DNA of 64,000 bases from an uncultured Helicobacter sp. (GTDB lineage: Bacteria; Campylobacterota; Campylobacteria; Campylobacterales; Helicobacteraceae). The notes beneath the pieces are model-generated. The model had not been told where the DNA came from and made no database searches. It saw only the letters and a program-made list of their open reading frames with translations. The position numbers were made by a program, and so were the translations under genes. The stretch is from NCBI GenBank assembly GCA_944325775.1, contig CALVBL010000002.1:70533-134532 (forward strand), read 5' to 3'. This document shows, piece by piece, positions 52,744 through 62,222 of this stretch (positions are counted from its first letter, which is position 1; each line of letters starts with the position of its first letter).

Positions 52744-54008
52744 TAGCAGAGATTCTAAAGACATTATGCAAGCTAGCGCTCATACTGCCTATGTGGGTGT
52801 TTGGTCTTAATCTCGATGAGGTCATACGCCTTGCTTTGCAAAATAGCGATGTGATAAAAGAGCAGGAGTTTAGCACCAAGCAGAGCAAGGCAAATCTTTC
52901 CGCGCAGTATGGGAAGTTTGCCCCCAAGATTGGATTACAATACACCATCACGCAAAACACCCGTGTCAATGACAGCATTTATACAATAAATCTAAGCAAT
53001 ATTCAAATGAGCTACAATCTCTTTAACGGCTTAAAGGATTTGTATGGGTTTAAGCACTACAAAGATCTCTATCAAGCCCAGCAGCACATGTATGAAGCGA
53101 GCAAACAGGATATTATCCTACTTGCTAAAAGTCTCTATATACAGATTCTCCAAGCCAAAGATAATCTCGCCATCTCTACAGAATCTATCCGCCTCCTAGA
53201 GCTGCAAAAATCCCAAGCCGAGCAATTCTATCTCCAAGGCGTGAAGGCAAAGAGCGATTTGCTTAGTGTAGAAGTGATGCTCGCTAATGCCAAGGTGACC
53301 CAGAGCAATGACAAAAACACACTGCATTACGCCACTCTAGCACTTGAGAAGCTTATTATGCAAGAGGTTAAGGAGCAGGAGATCGAAGAGATTAGGAACC
53401 ATGACTTAGAGAGATTGCATTTTGAGCGCGAAAAGCTTATGGGGCTTATGCTCGCCAGTCGCTCTGAATATCTCTATATGCAGGAGATTCTCTCCTCTAT
53501 AGAAAACCAAAAAAAGTCGCTGTATGGGAATTTTTTGCCTATGCTTGATGTGAGTTTTTCGCGGCGATGGTACAGCAATGATGTGAGTGTGCTCAACCGC
53601 TTCGGAACCAATCTCCAATCCCAAGCGCGCCTAAGTGTGTCGTGGAATTTTTTTAATGGACTTAGCGATATGTATGCTATAGAATCTAAGCGGTATGAAG
53701 CTCTAGCAACCCAAAGTAGGCTAAGTGATCTCAAAAAAGAAATGGCACTAGCACTTGATAAAGCTCTCGATGATCTTGCCATCGCCAAGGAGCAGTACGA
53801 GGTCTCACAAAAAGCCATCGTGCTTGCAGAGGAAAACTACCGAATCGTGCAAAATCGCTACCAGCAAAACATCGAGACTTCACGCGAGCTACTCAATGTC
53901 GAGGTGGCGCTCAACCAAGCGCGCTTGCACTTTAATCAATCCCAGCATCGTATCAATCTTGCGCTAGCTAACCTTGAGCGTATTGTGCAAAATCCGTTGT
54001 TATTTTAG
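52740..54008 (+). CDS. TolC-family outer-membrane efflux protein
   Basis: A 422-residue outer-membrane channel that completes the tripartite pump. A signal peptide ends near VFGLNLDE (residues 17-24). Two repeated helical hairpin regions follow, with the family stretches ALQNSDVIKEQEF, SRRWYSNDVS and ENYRIVQNRYQQN. The ATG at 52740 overlaps the pump stop and has GGAG upstream; an in-frame start 18 codons earlier lies inside the pump gene and lacks support. Confidence 0.92.
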   Translation: MIAEILKTLCKLALILPMWVFGLNLDEVIRLALQNSDVIKEQEFSTKQSKANLSAQYGKFAPKIGLQYTITQNTRVNDSIYTINLSNIQMSYNLFNGLKDLYGFKHYKDLYQAQQHMYEASKQDIILLAKSLYIQILQAKDNLAISTESIRLLELQKSQAEQFYLQGVKAKSDLLSVEVMLANAKVTQSNDKNTLHYATLALEKLIMQEVKEQEIEEIRNHDLERLHFEREKLMGLMLASRSEYLYMQEILSSIENQKKSLYGNFLPMLDVSFSRRWYSNDVSVLNRFGTNLQSQARLSVSWNFFNGLSDMYAIESKRYEALATQSRLSDLKKEMALALDKALDDLAIAKEQYEVSQKAIVLAEENYRIVQNRYQQNIETSRELLNVEVALNQARLHFNQSQHRINLALANLERIVQNPLLF

Positions 54009-54037
54009 GGTTAGAATCTAAGACATTCTGCTTTTAG

Positions 54038-54121
54038 TGATAAATGTTTGATTGCTTTATTTGGATTTGGTTACTACCGCTAAGGTAGTTCGAGATTCTC
54101 ATCATTTATCATACAATCAAA
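54038..54121 (+). promoter_or_regulatory. possible pseudoknot leader upstream of an 18-codon ORF
   Basis: Two adjacent segments, TGATAAATG (54038-54046) and TTTGATTG (54047-54054), have exact complements in the same order downstream: CATTTATCA (54103-54111) and CAATCAAA (54114-54121). Between them is the hairpin ACTACC-GCTAA-GGTAGT (54073-54089). The order A-B-A'-B' can form only a pseudoknot or two alternative pairings. The B' segment touches the AAAGGA ribosome binding site of the following ORF. Function is unknown. Confidence 0.3.
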
Positions 54122-54131
54122 GGAAAATTAT

Positions 54132-54188
54132 ATGAATAAAATACAAAAATGGACAATGTGTGCTATAGGTGCAAGTATGCCATTATGA
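54132..54188 (+). pseudogene. 18-codon ORF, likely remnant of a secreted protein gene
   Basis: The frame starts at an ATG with AAAGGA upstream and reads MNKIQKWTMCAIGASMPL before a stop. In the next frame sequence continues as ITLATLTASK before another stop at 54219. The basic start followed by a hydrophobic stretch looks like a signal peptide cut by a frameshift. Nothing recognisable follows. It may instead be a short leader peptide. Confidence 0.35.
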
Positions 54189-54232
54189 TCACCCTCGCTA
54201 CACTTACAGCTTCTAAGTGATAAGTGCCTCAC

Positions 54233-54250
54233 ACCCCGCCAATTTGGGGT
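54233..54250. terminator. GC-rich hairpin at the glmS 3' end
   Basis: ACCCC and GGGGT pair around GCCAATTT. It lies 26 bases past the glmS stop, on the minus-strand reading, and is followed on the plus strand by TTAAAT. It is probably a bidirectional or glmS terminator. Confidence 0.35.
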
Positions 54251-54275
54251 TTAAATAAGCAGGTTGTGGGTTACC

Positions 54276-56063
54276 TTACTCCACAGTTACGGATTTTGCC
54301 AAATTTCTTGGCATATCCACATCATTGCCTAGCTTGGTGGCGATTTCTAGGGCTAGGAGTTGTAATACTACCATCATCGCATAAAATTCCTCCATATACT
54401 CGTTACACTTAGGGATATACACCATATCATCAGCTTCTTGTATCTCCTCACTACAAATCGCACAAATTGTCGTATCACGCGCACCTAGTTCTTGGACATT
54501 GCTTTTGATTTTGTCAAATAGCAGGTGTTTGGGTAAGAGTGCCAGACAAAATAGCTCGGCATCAGCTAGTGCAATAGGTCCGTGCTTCATCTCACCGCTT
54601 GGGTAGCCTTCAGCGTGGAGATAACTAATCTCTTTGAGTTTGAGTGCGCCCTCTAGTGCAAGAGGATAGAAAATATCTCGCCCGATAAAGAAAAATCCAT
54701 GTCCATGCAAATACCGCTTAGAAAGTCGCTTCAGTCTATCGTGGAGTTGAGAATCTACCTCTGTAAGCTTGGTGGCATTAAGCATTGTTTTGGCATGGTG
54801 TTTGAGCTCCTGTGTGCGAATATGTCCGCGTAAATGTCCCAAATACACACTCAAAATCCAAAGCACCATTACTTGCGTGGCGAAAGCCTTGGTGCTTGCT
54901 ACACCCTTTTCTATCCCTGCACGTGTGAGGATTGTCCTATCAGATTCACGCACGATGGAGCTATTATCGACATTGCAGATAGCAAGTGTTTTTAGTCCAT
55001 TGGTTTTAGCAAGTTTGAGGGCTTCGAGTGTATCGGCGGTTTCACCACTTTGGGAGATACATACAAAAAGCTCATTTTTGTGCATTACAGGCTGTGCATA
55101 GCGAAACTCACTAGCAAACACGACATTGGTGCGGACTTTGGCTAGTCGCTCTAGGAGGTATTTGGCACTAAGTCCTGCGTGGTAGCTTGTCCCACACGCA
55201 CAAATCGTGATTTCTTCAATACCATCAAAAAACTCACCCCCCACTTCTTCAAATCCGATAAACTCATCACTCACGCGTCCCATCATCGTTTCTAGCAGGA
55301 CTTTGTGCTGCTCATAGATTTCTTTCTCCATAAAAAATCGATAACCATCTTTTTGTGCATACGATTTGGTAATGGTAAGTTCTTTAATATTGGGTAGAGA
55401 TTCAAAGCTTTGGAGATCCATACGCCCAATCGTGCCATCTTCTACATAATGCACTTTATTTGCAAGCCCTATAAGTGGGGCGTCCGAGCTGGCAAAATAC
55501 ACACCATCACTGCCTTTGGCGATGATGAGCGGAGAGCCCTTTTTGGCATAAAATATCGCATTTTCATCGGCTTTGGTAATAAGCAAGATTGCATACGCGC
55601 CATGGAGAGATTCTATAGTGTGCGTGAAAGCTTCTATTGGGGTTTTGTGTGTTTTGAGATTCTCTTCAAACAAATGCACGATGACTTCGGTATCGGTTTG
55701 GCTAATGAATTGATGTCCTTTGTCTTGAAGGGCTTGCTTGATTTGGGCGTAGTTTTCGATAATGCCATTATGCACGACATTGCTAAATTCTGCAAAATGT
55801 GGGTGGGCGTTTGCCTCTGTGGGTTTGCCATGGGTAGCCCAACGTGTATGCCCTATGCCTAGTCCAAAGCCTTGTGAGGAGAAGTCTTTGCATTTTTCTT
55901 CAAGATTGACAATTTTCCCAACTGCCTTGAAAGTTTGGATTTGAGTATTGGCTAATACCGCAATCCCTGCACTATCATAGCCTCTGTATTCTAGTTCTTT
56001 TAGCCCATTTAGAAGGATTTGTTTTTTTTCATTATTGCCTATGTAACCGACGATTCCACACAT
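54276..56063 (-). CDS. glmS: glutamine-fructose-6-phosphate aminotransferase (isomerising)
   Basis: A 595-residue enzyme that makes glucosamine 6-phosphate for peptidoglycan and LPS. The N-terminal glutaminase domain starts MCGIVGYIG with the nucleophile Cys2. Two SIS sugar-isomerase domains follow (CACGTSYHAGLSAKYLLE near residue 297 and GRDIFYPLALEGALKLKEISY near 470). The C-terminus is NLAKSVTVE, typical of GlmS. No glmS ribozyme is seen upstream; the start region is overlapped by the divergent pldA leader. Ribosome binding site AAAGGA. Confidence 0.97.
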   Translation of the reverse strand: MCGIVGYIGNNEKKQILLNGLKELEYRGYDSAGIAVLANTQIQTFKAVGKIVNLEEKCKDFSSQGFGLGIGHTRWATHGKPTEANAHPHFAEFSNVVHNGIIENYAQIKQALQDKGHQFISQTDTEVIVHLFEENLKTHKTPIEAFTHTIESLHGAYAILLITKADENAIFYAKKGSPLIIAKGSDGVYFASSDAPLIGLANKVHYVEDGTIGRMDLQSFESLPNIKELTITKSYAQKDGYRFFMEKEIYEQHKVLLETMMGRVSDEFIGFEEVGGEFFDGIEEITICACGTSYHAGLSAKYLLERLAKVRTNVVFASEFRYAQPVMHKNELFVCISQSGETADTLEALKLAKTNGLKTLAICNVDNSSIVRESDRTILTRAGIEKGVASTKAFATQVMVLWILSVYLGHLRGHIRTQELKHHAKTMLNATKLTEVDSQLHDRLKRLSKRYLHGHGFFFIGRDIFYPLALEGALKLKEISYLHAEGYPSGEMKHGPIALADAELFCLALLPKHLLFDKIKSNVQELGARDTTICAICSEEIQEADDMVYIPKCNEYMEEFYAMMVVLQLLALEIATKLGNDVDMPRNLAKSVTVE

Positions 56064-56150
56064 TTGAAGTCCTTTTGTGAATCTTACTTGTTTTTAAAGT
56101 ATTTTAAGACTACAATCTTACGATGTTTTAGCTTAAGGTTGAGGTGTGTG

Positions 56151-57014
56151 ATGGGTAGGAAGATCGTGGTTTTGGCTCTAGCGGTGATGATGATTCTAGC
56201 AGAGGATAGCGCCCTGTCAGATTCGCAGAAAGCGGATTTAGACAAGAGAAAAGAAACCCCGCAAGAGACATTCTCACGCCTTAGCGCACTCTATGCTCAT
56301 GAGGCGATCTATATCCTGCCCTATTATCATAGTTTTTCACCCACTTATGACAATAATGTAGCCACCGAGACAAAGTTCCAATTTAGCTTTAGAATTCCTA
56401 TGTTTTCTATCGGCGAGCACAATAAATTTTTCTTCGCTTACACGCAAACCGCGTTTTTTCAAAACTACAATGACTTAGATTCTAAGCCATTTCGTGATAC
56501 GGACTATGCGCCCGAGTTGTATTGGTCCTATGAGGGGATTAATGACATCGTGCGCTGGGTGCAGCTAGGCTACAAGCATATCTCAAATGGCGAGCGTGCC
56601 TTGCGTTCACGCACACAAAATCAGATTATGCTCAAAGTGCGCTTACAATACGACACGTCATGGGGGCTCAAAATCGGGACTATCGCACGCACATGGATTT
56701 GGATGAGCTTGCACTATGAGGGCTATTTGCATGATAATTCGGACTTAGCACGTTATCGGGGCTATGCAGATTTGTTTTTGTATCTCAAATACAACAACCA
56801 TTTGCTAGAGTTCAAAGCCTCGCCGATCGTGAGCGATATAGGATTTTGGAAGCCTCATTTTGAAGTGGGCTATACCTATCGATTGACCAAAAATCTTGGA
56901 ATCTACGCGCAATACAGCAATGGCTATGGCGATAATATCTATGAATATAATATCCACTCTAATAGGCTTGGGATCGGGCTTCGGCTCTGGCAGGGCGTGT
57001 TTGATGGGTTTTAG
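56151..57014 (+). CDS. pldA: outer-membrane phospholipase A
   Basis: A 287-residue outer-membrane beta-barrel lipase. A signal peptide ends near ILAEDS (residues 15-20). Catalytic residues match OMPLA: His143 and Ser145 in YKHISNG, and Asn157 in SRTQNQ, almost the spacing of the E. coli enzyme. The protein ends in FDGF with a terminal Phe. The ATG at 56151 has GAGG six bases upstream; an upstream in-frame start at 56019 lies inside glmS. The stop overlaps the end of the gspF-like gene by 4 bases. PldA affects membrane lipid make-up and haemolysis in Helicobacter. Confidence 0.94.
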   Translation: MGRKIVVLALAVMMILAEDSALSDSQKADLDKRKETPQETFSRLSALYAHEAIYILPYYHSFSPTYDNNVATETKFQFSFRIPMFSIGEHNKFFFAYTQTAFFQNYNDLDSKPFRDTDYAPELYWSYEGINDIVRWVQLGYKHISNGERALRSRTQNQIMLKVRLQYDTSWGLKIGTIARTWIWMSLHYEGYLHDNSDLARYRGYADLFLYLKYNNHLLEFKASPIVSDIGFWKPHFEVGYTYRLTKNLGIYAQYSNGYGDNIYEYNIHSNRLGIGLRLWQGVFDGF

Positions 57015-58063
57015 AGTACATTAGCACTCATATCCCACATAGGCACAAATACTCCTAATGCTAAAAACACGATGAGAGCACCCATTACGAGACTAAGTAT
57101 GGGCTCAATGAGTCGCACAAGCATATCGAGCTTTTGTGTGTTGTGAGATTGGAGATTTTGGGCGATAGATTCAAAGATTTGGGGGAGCTTGGCGCTTTTC
57201 TCACCTGCGCGCACCAATGTGATTGAGATAGAATCTAAGAGATCTAATGCCTCTAGGGCTTGGCTTAGCGGGGCTGCGCTAGATTGGATATACTCTAGTA
57301 GGGCATGGTAGCGCTTTTGCAGGGCGCGGTTTTGCACACTTTTGGCAGCAAGGAGCAGGGCTTTATCAAGTGGCATCGCGCCTCTTAGCATACAGCTAAG
57401 CGCAAATGAGAATCTATATCGCTCCTGTGAGGTGATGAGTGTGCCTATGAGCGGTAAGCGAAGTGTGAGTATGTCAAATCTGTATCTAAAAGCGGGATTA
57501 TGTCTATAGGCAAGAGTGCTAAAAAGTACGATGATCAAGGACGCAAAGACTATGAGTAGCCCAAAGGTGTGTGCAAACTCATACAACCACAATAGCGTGC
57601 GCGTATAAAAAGGCAAACTTGTCCCAAGCTCACTAAAAAGCACCATAAATGGTGGTATCACAAACCAAATGATAGCCAAAAATGCAGCGACCATTGCACA
57701 CAGCACGAGAGTGGGATAAAGCAGGGCTTTAGTAATGAGAACTTTGCTTTGCGCGCGTTTTTTGAAATATTCACTAAGCTCAAAGAGCACTGATGAGAGA
57801 TTGCCACTCTGCTGCCCGAGGCTAAGAAGCACGCAAGAGAGCTCCCCAAACACGGCTTTGTGCTTTTCAAAGGATTGGGCGAGATTTAGTCCGTGTTGGA
57901 GGTTTTGGCATATATCATCTATAACGCGCGCAAGGGCTTTGTGTGTGGGCTGCACGCTCTGCATACACTCCAGCACCCCCACACCAGAATCTAACAAATA
58001 CGCCATTTGTAAAAACAGCGTGCTAATCTCCTGTGTGCTTATAGTGTGTCTAAAAATCATCAT
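57011..58063 (-). CDS. gspF: type II secretion / type IV pilus platform protein (GspF/CtsF-like)
   Basis: A 350-residue inner-membrane platform protein. Two GspF domains (about residues 12-125 and 215-335) and three transmembrane helices (about 112-138, 165-186 and 322-344) are visible. LAQSFEKHKAVFGELSCVLLSLGQQSGNL and LDSISITLVRAGEKSAKLPQIF are the family motifs in the two halves. It partners with the ATPase encoded just upstream. It is the last gene of the operon; the ATG directly follows the gspE stop. Confidence 0.9.
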   Translation of the reverse strand: MMIFRHTISTQEISTLFLQMAYLLDSGVGVLECMQSVQPTHKALARVIDDICQNLQHGLNLAQSFEKHKAVFGELSCVLLSLGQQSGNLSSVLFELSEYFKKRAQSKVLITKALLYPTLVLCAMVAAFLAIIWFVIPPFMVLFSELGTSLPFYTRTLLWLYEFAHTFGLLIVFASLIIVLFSTLAYRHNPAFRYRFDILTLRLPLIGTLITSQERYRFSFALSCMLRGAMPLDKALLLAAKSVQNRALQKRYHALLEYIQSSAAPLSQALEALDLLDSISITLVRAGEKSAKLPQIFESIAQNLQSHNTQKLDMLVRLIEPILSLVMGALIVFLALGVFVPMWDMSANVL

Positions 58064-59542
58064 CTACCCCCATACACGATAGATTTCCTCCACGTTGCAC
58101 AAGCCACGCGAGAGAATCTCTACGATATGCGTGTGCATAGGGATAAGGTGGGATTGGAGTGTGGGTTTATCGATGTGGGAAGTGTTGCGGGGATTTTGGA
58201 GGATTTCGCTTAGAAGCAGGCGTCCGCTAAAGCCGCTATTATCACAATATGCACAGCCTTGAGAGCGATAGAGTGGGGTTTGGAGTGCAAGTTGTGTGAG
58301 AAAATTTTGATATAAACCGTCCTTAAAAGTTGCATAAAACTCATTGCTTACAATATATTTACAATGCTCACAAAGCTTGCGTGCAAGGCGTTGGGCGATG
58401 ATGAGGCTAAGGTTTGTGCAGAGAATCTCGGGCTTGCCACCAAGGGCTAAGATTCTATCAAACGCACCCATGGCGTCGTTAGCATGCAAGGTCGCAAAGA
58501 CTAAATGCCCAGTAAGTGAAGCTTGGAGTGCGAGATCGAGGGTCTGCTCATCGCGAATCTCCCCTATCATCAGCACATCGGGATCTTGTCGCAGACAGCC
58601 ACGCAAGGCACTTTCAAAGCTAAAATCATATTGGGGATTGAGCAGCACTTGCGTGATCCCATCGACTTGGTATTCTATGGGGTCTTCTAGGGTGATGATT
58701 TTTTTGGTGGAGTCTTTAATCGATTCTAGCATAGCATAGAGTGTGGTGCTTTTGCCACAGCCTGTGGGTCCCACGAGTAGGATCACGCCGCTGCCTTTAG
58801 TGATTTCTTGATGGATAAGGTGGAGGGTAGGGGGCAAAAATCCTAGAGATTGGAGTGTGTGGCTTTTGGCACCTTTTTGCAAAATCCGCAGGACGAGTGA
58901 CTCGCCCTCGATACTAGGCATACTTGAGAATCTAAAATCAAATGCGCCCTGTGTGAAGTCGCGCGAAAATCGTCCATCAAGGGATTTGCGCTTTTCGCTG
59001 ATATCAAGCTTGCATTCGAGCTTGAGGCGGGTAGAGAGCACTTCAAAGATATTAAGAGGGATTTCAAAGCTCTTGTGCAGAATACCATCGATTCTGTATC
59101 GGATATTTGCTTGGTGCGCGCTAGATTCTAAATGTATATCACTGCTGTGGTTGTGTATGCCATACTCAAGAATAAAGTCTAGGAGGTTGTTGATATCACT
59201 GCTTTGGTCACTGATCTCTCCTTCATTCTGTCTCTCATGGAGTTGGGTGAGCTTGTGTGAGAGTGTCTGTGTGAGGGCGGTGAATCTAGCGTTTGCAAGG
59301 GCTTTTTGGTAAAACAACGAAAAGTCGTTGATGGCGTGGCATTCTAGCGTGAGTGTGGGATAGCATTTGTGTATATGGAATCTCACAAGCTCCATATCGG
59401 GGGGATTATCCGGGTCTGTGGCGATGTGGATATGTGTAGAATCTAGCTTGAAGGCAAAGCAGCGCAGTTTCTCAATAAAGGGGAGGTTGAGCGCGCAGAG
59501 GGCTTTGTGATCGAGGCTCTCTAGGGAATAATTCAGGCTCAT
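58064..59542 (-). CDS. gspE: secretion/pilus assembly ATPase (GspE/CtsE-like)
   Basis: A 492-residue hexameric ATPase that powers pseudopilus assembly. Walker A GPTGCGKSTT is at residues 258-267, the Asp box in ITLEDPIEYQVDGITQ, Walker B in DVLMIGEIRDEQT (323-335) and the His box in GHLVFATLHANDA. A tetracysteine zinc motif (CEHC at 391-394, CAYC near 440) is typical of GspE and PilB-type extension ATPases rather than PilT. No retraction ATPase is adjacent. It overlaps the secretin gene by 4 bases. Confidence 0.93.
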   Translation of the reverse strand: MSLNYSLESLDHKALCALNLPFIEKLRCFAFKLDSTHIHIATDPDNPPDMELVRFHIHKCYPTLTLECHAINDFSLFYQKALANARFTALTQTLSHKLTQLHERQNEGEISDQSSDINNLLDFILEYGIHNHSSDIHLESSAHQANIRYRIDGILHKSFEIPLNIFEVLSTRLKLECKLDISEKRKSLDGRFSRDFTQGAFDFRFSSMPSIEGESLVLRILQKGAKSHTLQSLGFLPPTLHLIHQEITKGSGVILLVGPTGCGKSTTLYAMLESIKDSTKKIITLEDPIEYQVDGITQVLLNPQYDFSFESALRGCLRQDPDVLMIGEIRDEQTLDLALQASLTGHLVFATLHANDAMGAFDRILALGGKPEILCTNLSLIIAQRLARKLCEHCKYIVSNEFYATFKDGLYQNFLTQLALQTPLYRSQGCAYCDNSGFSGRLLLSEILQNPRNTSHIDKPTLQSHLIPMHTHIVEILSRGLCNVEEIYRVWG

Positions 59543-61302
59543 ATGAATCTGATGGAGCTTGTGGATTTTGCATCATTGGCAGCTGTAGATTCTAAAAAAT
59601 CCACATCTTGGAGCTGCTCTAGAATCTCTGTGGATTGTGTAGATTCTGTAGGGTTTTGGAGCATTTGGGACGTTAGAGAATCTATATTCTCTTGGAATTT
59701 TAGGGTTTTGGTTTCTTGAGATTCTAGGATTATTTGGGGCAGTTCTTGGGATTGTATGGTTTGTATAGCTTCTTGGGTCATAATTCTGGGCGAGAGGATA
59801 ATCACCATTTCTTTGGTTACCTGCGTATTTTTGGTATAGCTAAAGAGATATTTGATGAGCGGGATACTCCCTAAAATTGGGATTTTTTTGAGAATCTTTG
59901 TATTTGTTTTATCAATTAACCCACCTAGCACGATGCGCTGTCCATCTTCGATCGCTACGAGTGAGGAGAGGTGCTTGGTGGCGAGATTGGGTGGGGAGCT
60001 AAGGGCGGTTGTTTGGTTTTCGACTGATGAATCTTTGGTCTTGGTGATGGAGGGGTTTATCTTGAGAATGATCTTTTTGTCTTGGATACTTGGAGTGACA
60101 TCGAGCAAAATCCCCGCAAAGACAGATGGGAATATTTCGGAGGCGTTCTGCACCGAAGTACCTTGCGTGGTGGTCTGGTATGTGGTGCTCTGCTGATAGC
60201 GTAGCACGCTACCCACGCTGATGATGGCGGGTTGATTATTGAGTGTGAGGACTTTGGGGTTGGAGATAGATTCTACCTTGCCATAGGTTTGTAAAAACTC
60301 CACGATGCGCTCGATACTTACGCCTTGTGAGAAAATATTGATCCCATAGGAATTGCCCGCATTATCAAACGCAATCGAACTAGAGCCTTCACTTCCCATA
60401 GGTGCGGTGGCGAGGTTGGTGAGGTTAAAAAACTGCTCCCAATCAATGCCATAAGTCGCGCTGTCGTTGTGCTCGACATTGAATATATTAACATCAATGA
60501 GTACTTGTGCGTGAATCTTTTGGGCGAGTGAATCTAGGTATTCTTCCACGCGCTGGACTTGTCTCTGTGAGCCTGTGATCGTCAAAAGTCCCGCGCCTTT
60601 ATTGATCACAATATCTTTGTGTGTGGGTTTGGGGTCTTTAGAATCTATCAAGTCGCCTTTGGGAGATTCTGGTGCATACCAATCCCCCGGGCGATAGGCG
60701 ATATTGTAAATTTCATTTTCTAACTCACCCCAAAAATCCATCTCATCAATTGAATAGATTTTCGTGCCACTCTTGCCCGTGCCTAGCGTGTGTCCAGCGG
60801 CTTTATTAAGTGCCATTTTGTGTGCTTGTTGGGCGGATTCAAAGGTGTTGAAACCTTGCAAGGCATAGGAGTTTTGGTAGGTGTTGAGGGTGTTTTGAGA
60901 ATCTTGAGAGAAAAACACATCGGTGTTGCTAGAGCCCACGCGTGCGGTTGAGATGTAGTTGATACTAAAGGTTTTGGTTTGGAGTGCCCAAATAGTAAGG
61001 AGATGGTCTTGGAGTGTGAAGATTAGATCATTTTGTGTGAGCAATGTATCCAAAACCTGCTGCAGCGAGGCATTAGCAAACCGCAAAGACATTTTTTTAG
61101 AATCTAAAATCTTGTAGGCGAGGTCTTGGGTGTAGATGATGTTGAGCTTGCAATCTGATGCGATAGCCTCTAGAATCTTAGAGAGCGTGGTGTTAGCACT
61201 AAAGCTAATATGCTCACAAGGGTAGAGTAGGGATTGGGAGAGGAGACACAGCGCAAATGCCGCGCGAACCCAAGTCGTGGGTAAAACTCTCGCCAAATTC
61301 AC
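59539..61302 (-). CDS. gspD: outer-membrane secretin (MshL/GspD/CtsD-like)
   Basis: A 587-residue secretin that forms the outer-membrane pore. A signal peptide (about residues 1-27) is followed by a STN-type domain (about 30-110), an N1/KH-like region (DIVINKGAGLLTITGSQRQV near 230) and the secretin domain (about 270-510). The latter contains VLTLNNQPAIISVG, IVLGGLIDKTNTK and VPLLGSIPLIKYLF-type sequence. The C-terminal 75 residues are Gln, Glu, Ser and Thr-rich. The N-domain layout is closer to MshL than to long GspD. It overlaps its neighbours by 4 bases on both sides. Confidence 0.9.
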   Translation of the reverse strand: MNLARVLPTTWVRAAFALCLLSQSLLYPCEHISFSANTTLSKILEAIASDCKLNIIYTQDLAYKILDSKKMSLRFANASLQQVLDTLLTQNDLIFTLQDHLLTIWALQTKTFSINYISTARVGSSNTDVFFSQDSQNTLNTYQNSYALQGFNTFESAQQAHKMALNKAAGHTLGTGKSGTKIYSIDEMDFWGELENEIYNIAYRPGDWYAPESPKGDLIDSKDPKPTHKDIVINKGAGLLTITGSQRQVQRVEEYLDSLAQKIHAQVLIDVNIFNVEHNDSATYGIDWEQFFNLTNLATAPMGSEGSSSIAFDNAGNSYGINIFSQGVSIERIVEFLQTYGKVESISNPKVLTLNNQPAIISVGSVLRYQQSTTYQTTTQGTSVQNASEIFPSVFAGILLDVTPSIQDKKIILKINPSITKTKDSSVENQTTALSSPPNLATKHLSSLVAIEDGQRIVLGGLIDKTNTKILKKIPILGSIPLIKYLFSYTKNTQVTKEMVIILSPRIMTQEAIQTIQSQELPQIILESQETKTLKFQENIDSLTSQMLQNPTESTQSTEILEQLQDVDFLESTAANDAKSTSSIRFI

Positions 61303-61667
61303 TTATGCCACACGATGTTTTGGGAGATTTTGATGGTGTGGAGTTTGCCTTCTTGGGCTAGAGTGATGTAGTTATCATAAATACCTGTGATCGTGCCAAA
61401 GGGTGTTTTGCCGCTGGCATACCAAGTGCCATCAATGAGGGCTTTGGTATTCATAACTGCTTCAAGCTTGAGATAGTGTGGTTTGGTAGTGCGCACACTT
61501 GGCTTTGGTGTGGCACTAGGGAAGGGATTGTGCGTGAGGATCTGGCTAGATTTTTGACTCTGTATGCTCGATAGGAGGCTACTAGCACAGAGATTGTCGC
61601 AAGGAATAGATTCTGCGCTCAAGACAGTATGTGCGAAAAAGAGTGTGAGTAGGGGAACAAATCGCAT
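61299..61667 (-). CDS. small exported protein of the secretin operon (PilP/GspC/MshK-like)
   Basis: A 122-residue protein with a signal peptide (about residues 1-18, ending LSAES) and one cysteine pair. The C-terminal 55 residues, LKLEAVMNTKALIDGTWYAS and onward to HTIKI, look like the HR/beta domain of PilP or MshK, which connects the inner-membrane platform to the secretin. Position directly before the secretin supports this. The family assignment rests on pattern and place only. Confidence 0.6.
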   Translation of the reverse strand: MRFVPLLTLFFAHTVLSAESIPCDNLCASSLLSSIQSQKSSQILTHNPFPSATPKPSVRTTKPHYLKLEAVMNTKALIDGTWYASGKTPFGTITGIYDNYITLAQEGKLHTIKISQNIVWHK

Positions 61668-61670
61668 TGC

Positions 61671-62222
61671 TTAGATTCTCATATCTTGGATAAGGAACTC
61701 AAACTCTAAGGTGTCTTGAAGTGCGATATGTACAAAATCAAGACTGATATACTGCTTATGAAGATTTTCAATACCATCAATAAATCGGGCGATGTCTTCA
61801 AACGCACCACTACCCTTTAGAGAGATGATACCTAGCTGTTCATTGGCGATTTTGATATCTTGGAGTGTGAGGCGATTGTCCTCAGAAAGTGTGAGAATAG
61901 AATCTAGGCTTTCAAAGGCATTGTGTCCTTGTGCGTAGATCTCGTGCAGTATAGAATGTAGTGAGGTGTTGGCTTGTATGAGCTCTGTGAGGACTTGACT
62001 CTGCTGGGATTGGAGAGTGGTCGTGCTGTGCAAGGCTTGCTTATAGCTACTCTCGTGTATGGCGTCATCTTCTCGGAGCTGGACTAGGAGGTTGGAAGCA
62101 TAGCTGTGGGCTTGCTCGGCGGGTTGTATCAAAAATATATGAGCGCATAGCACACATACAAGCAATGTGCAGATAAATGCTAAGATTCTCTCGCGTGGCT
62201 TGAGGTTTGTGAATCTACTCAT
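61671..62222 (-). CDS. PilO/GspM-like inner-membrane protein
   Basis: A 183-residue bitopic protein. A cytoplasmic basic start (FTNLKPRERI) is followed by one TM helix (about residues 11-31), a periplasmic coiled coil and a ferredoxin-like domain (LTLQDIKIANEQLGIISLKGSGAF). This is the PilO/GspM layout. The start at 62222 is chosen because the ATG overlaps the upstream stop in TATGAGTAG, giving coupled translation; the longer ORF start at 62258 lies within the upstream gene. Confidence 0.65.
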   Translation of the reverse strand: MSRFTNLKPRERILAFICTLLVCVLCAHIFLIQPAEQAHSYASNLLVQLREDDAIHESSYKQALHSTTTLQSQQSQVLTELIQANTSLHSILHEIYAQGHNAFESLDSILTLSEDNRLTLQDIKIANEQLGIISLKGSGAFEDIARFIDGIENLHKQYISLDFVHIALQDTLEFEFLIQDMRI

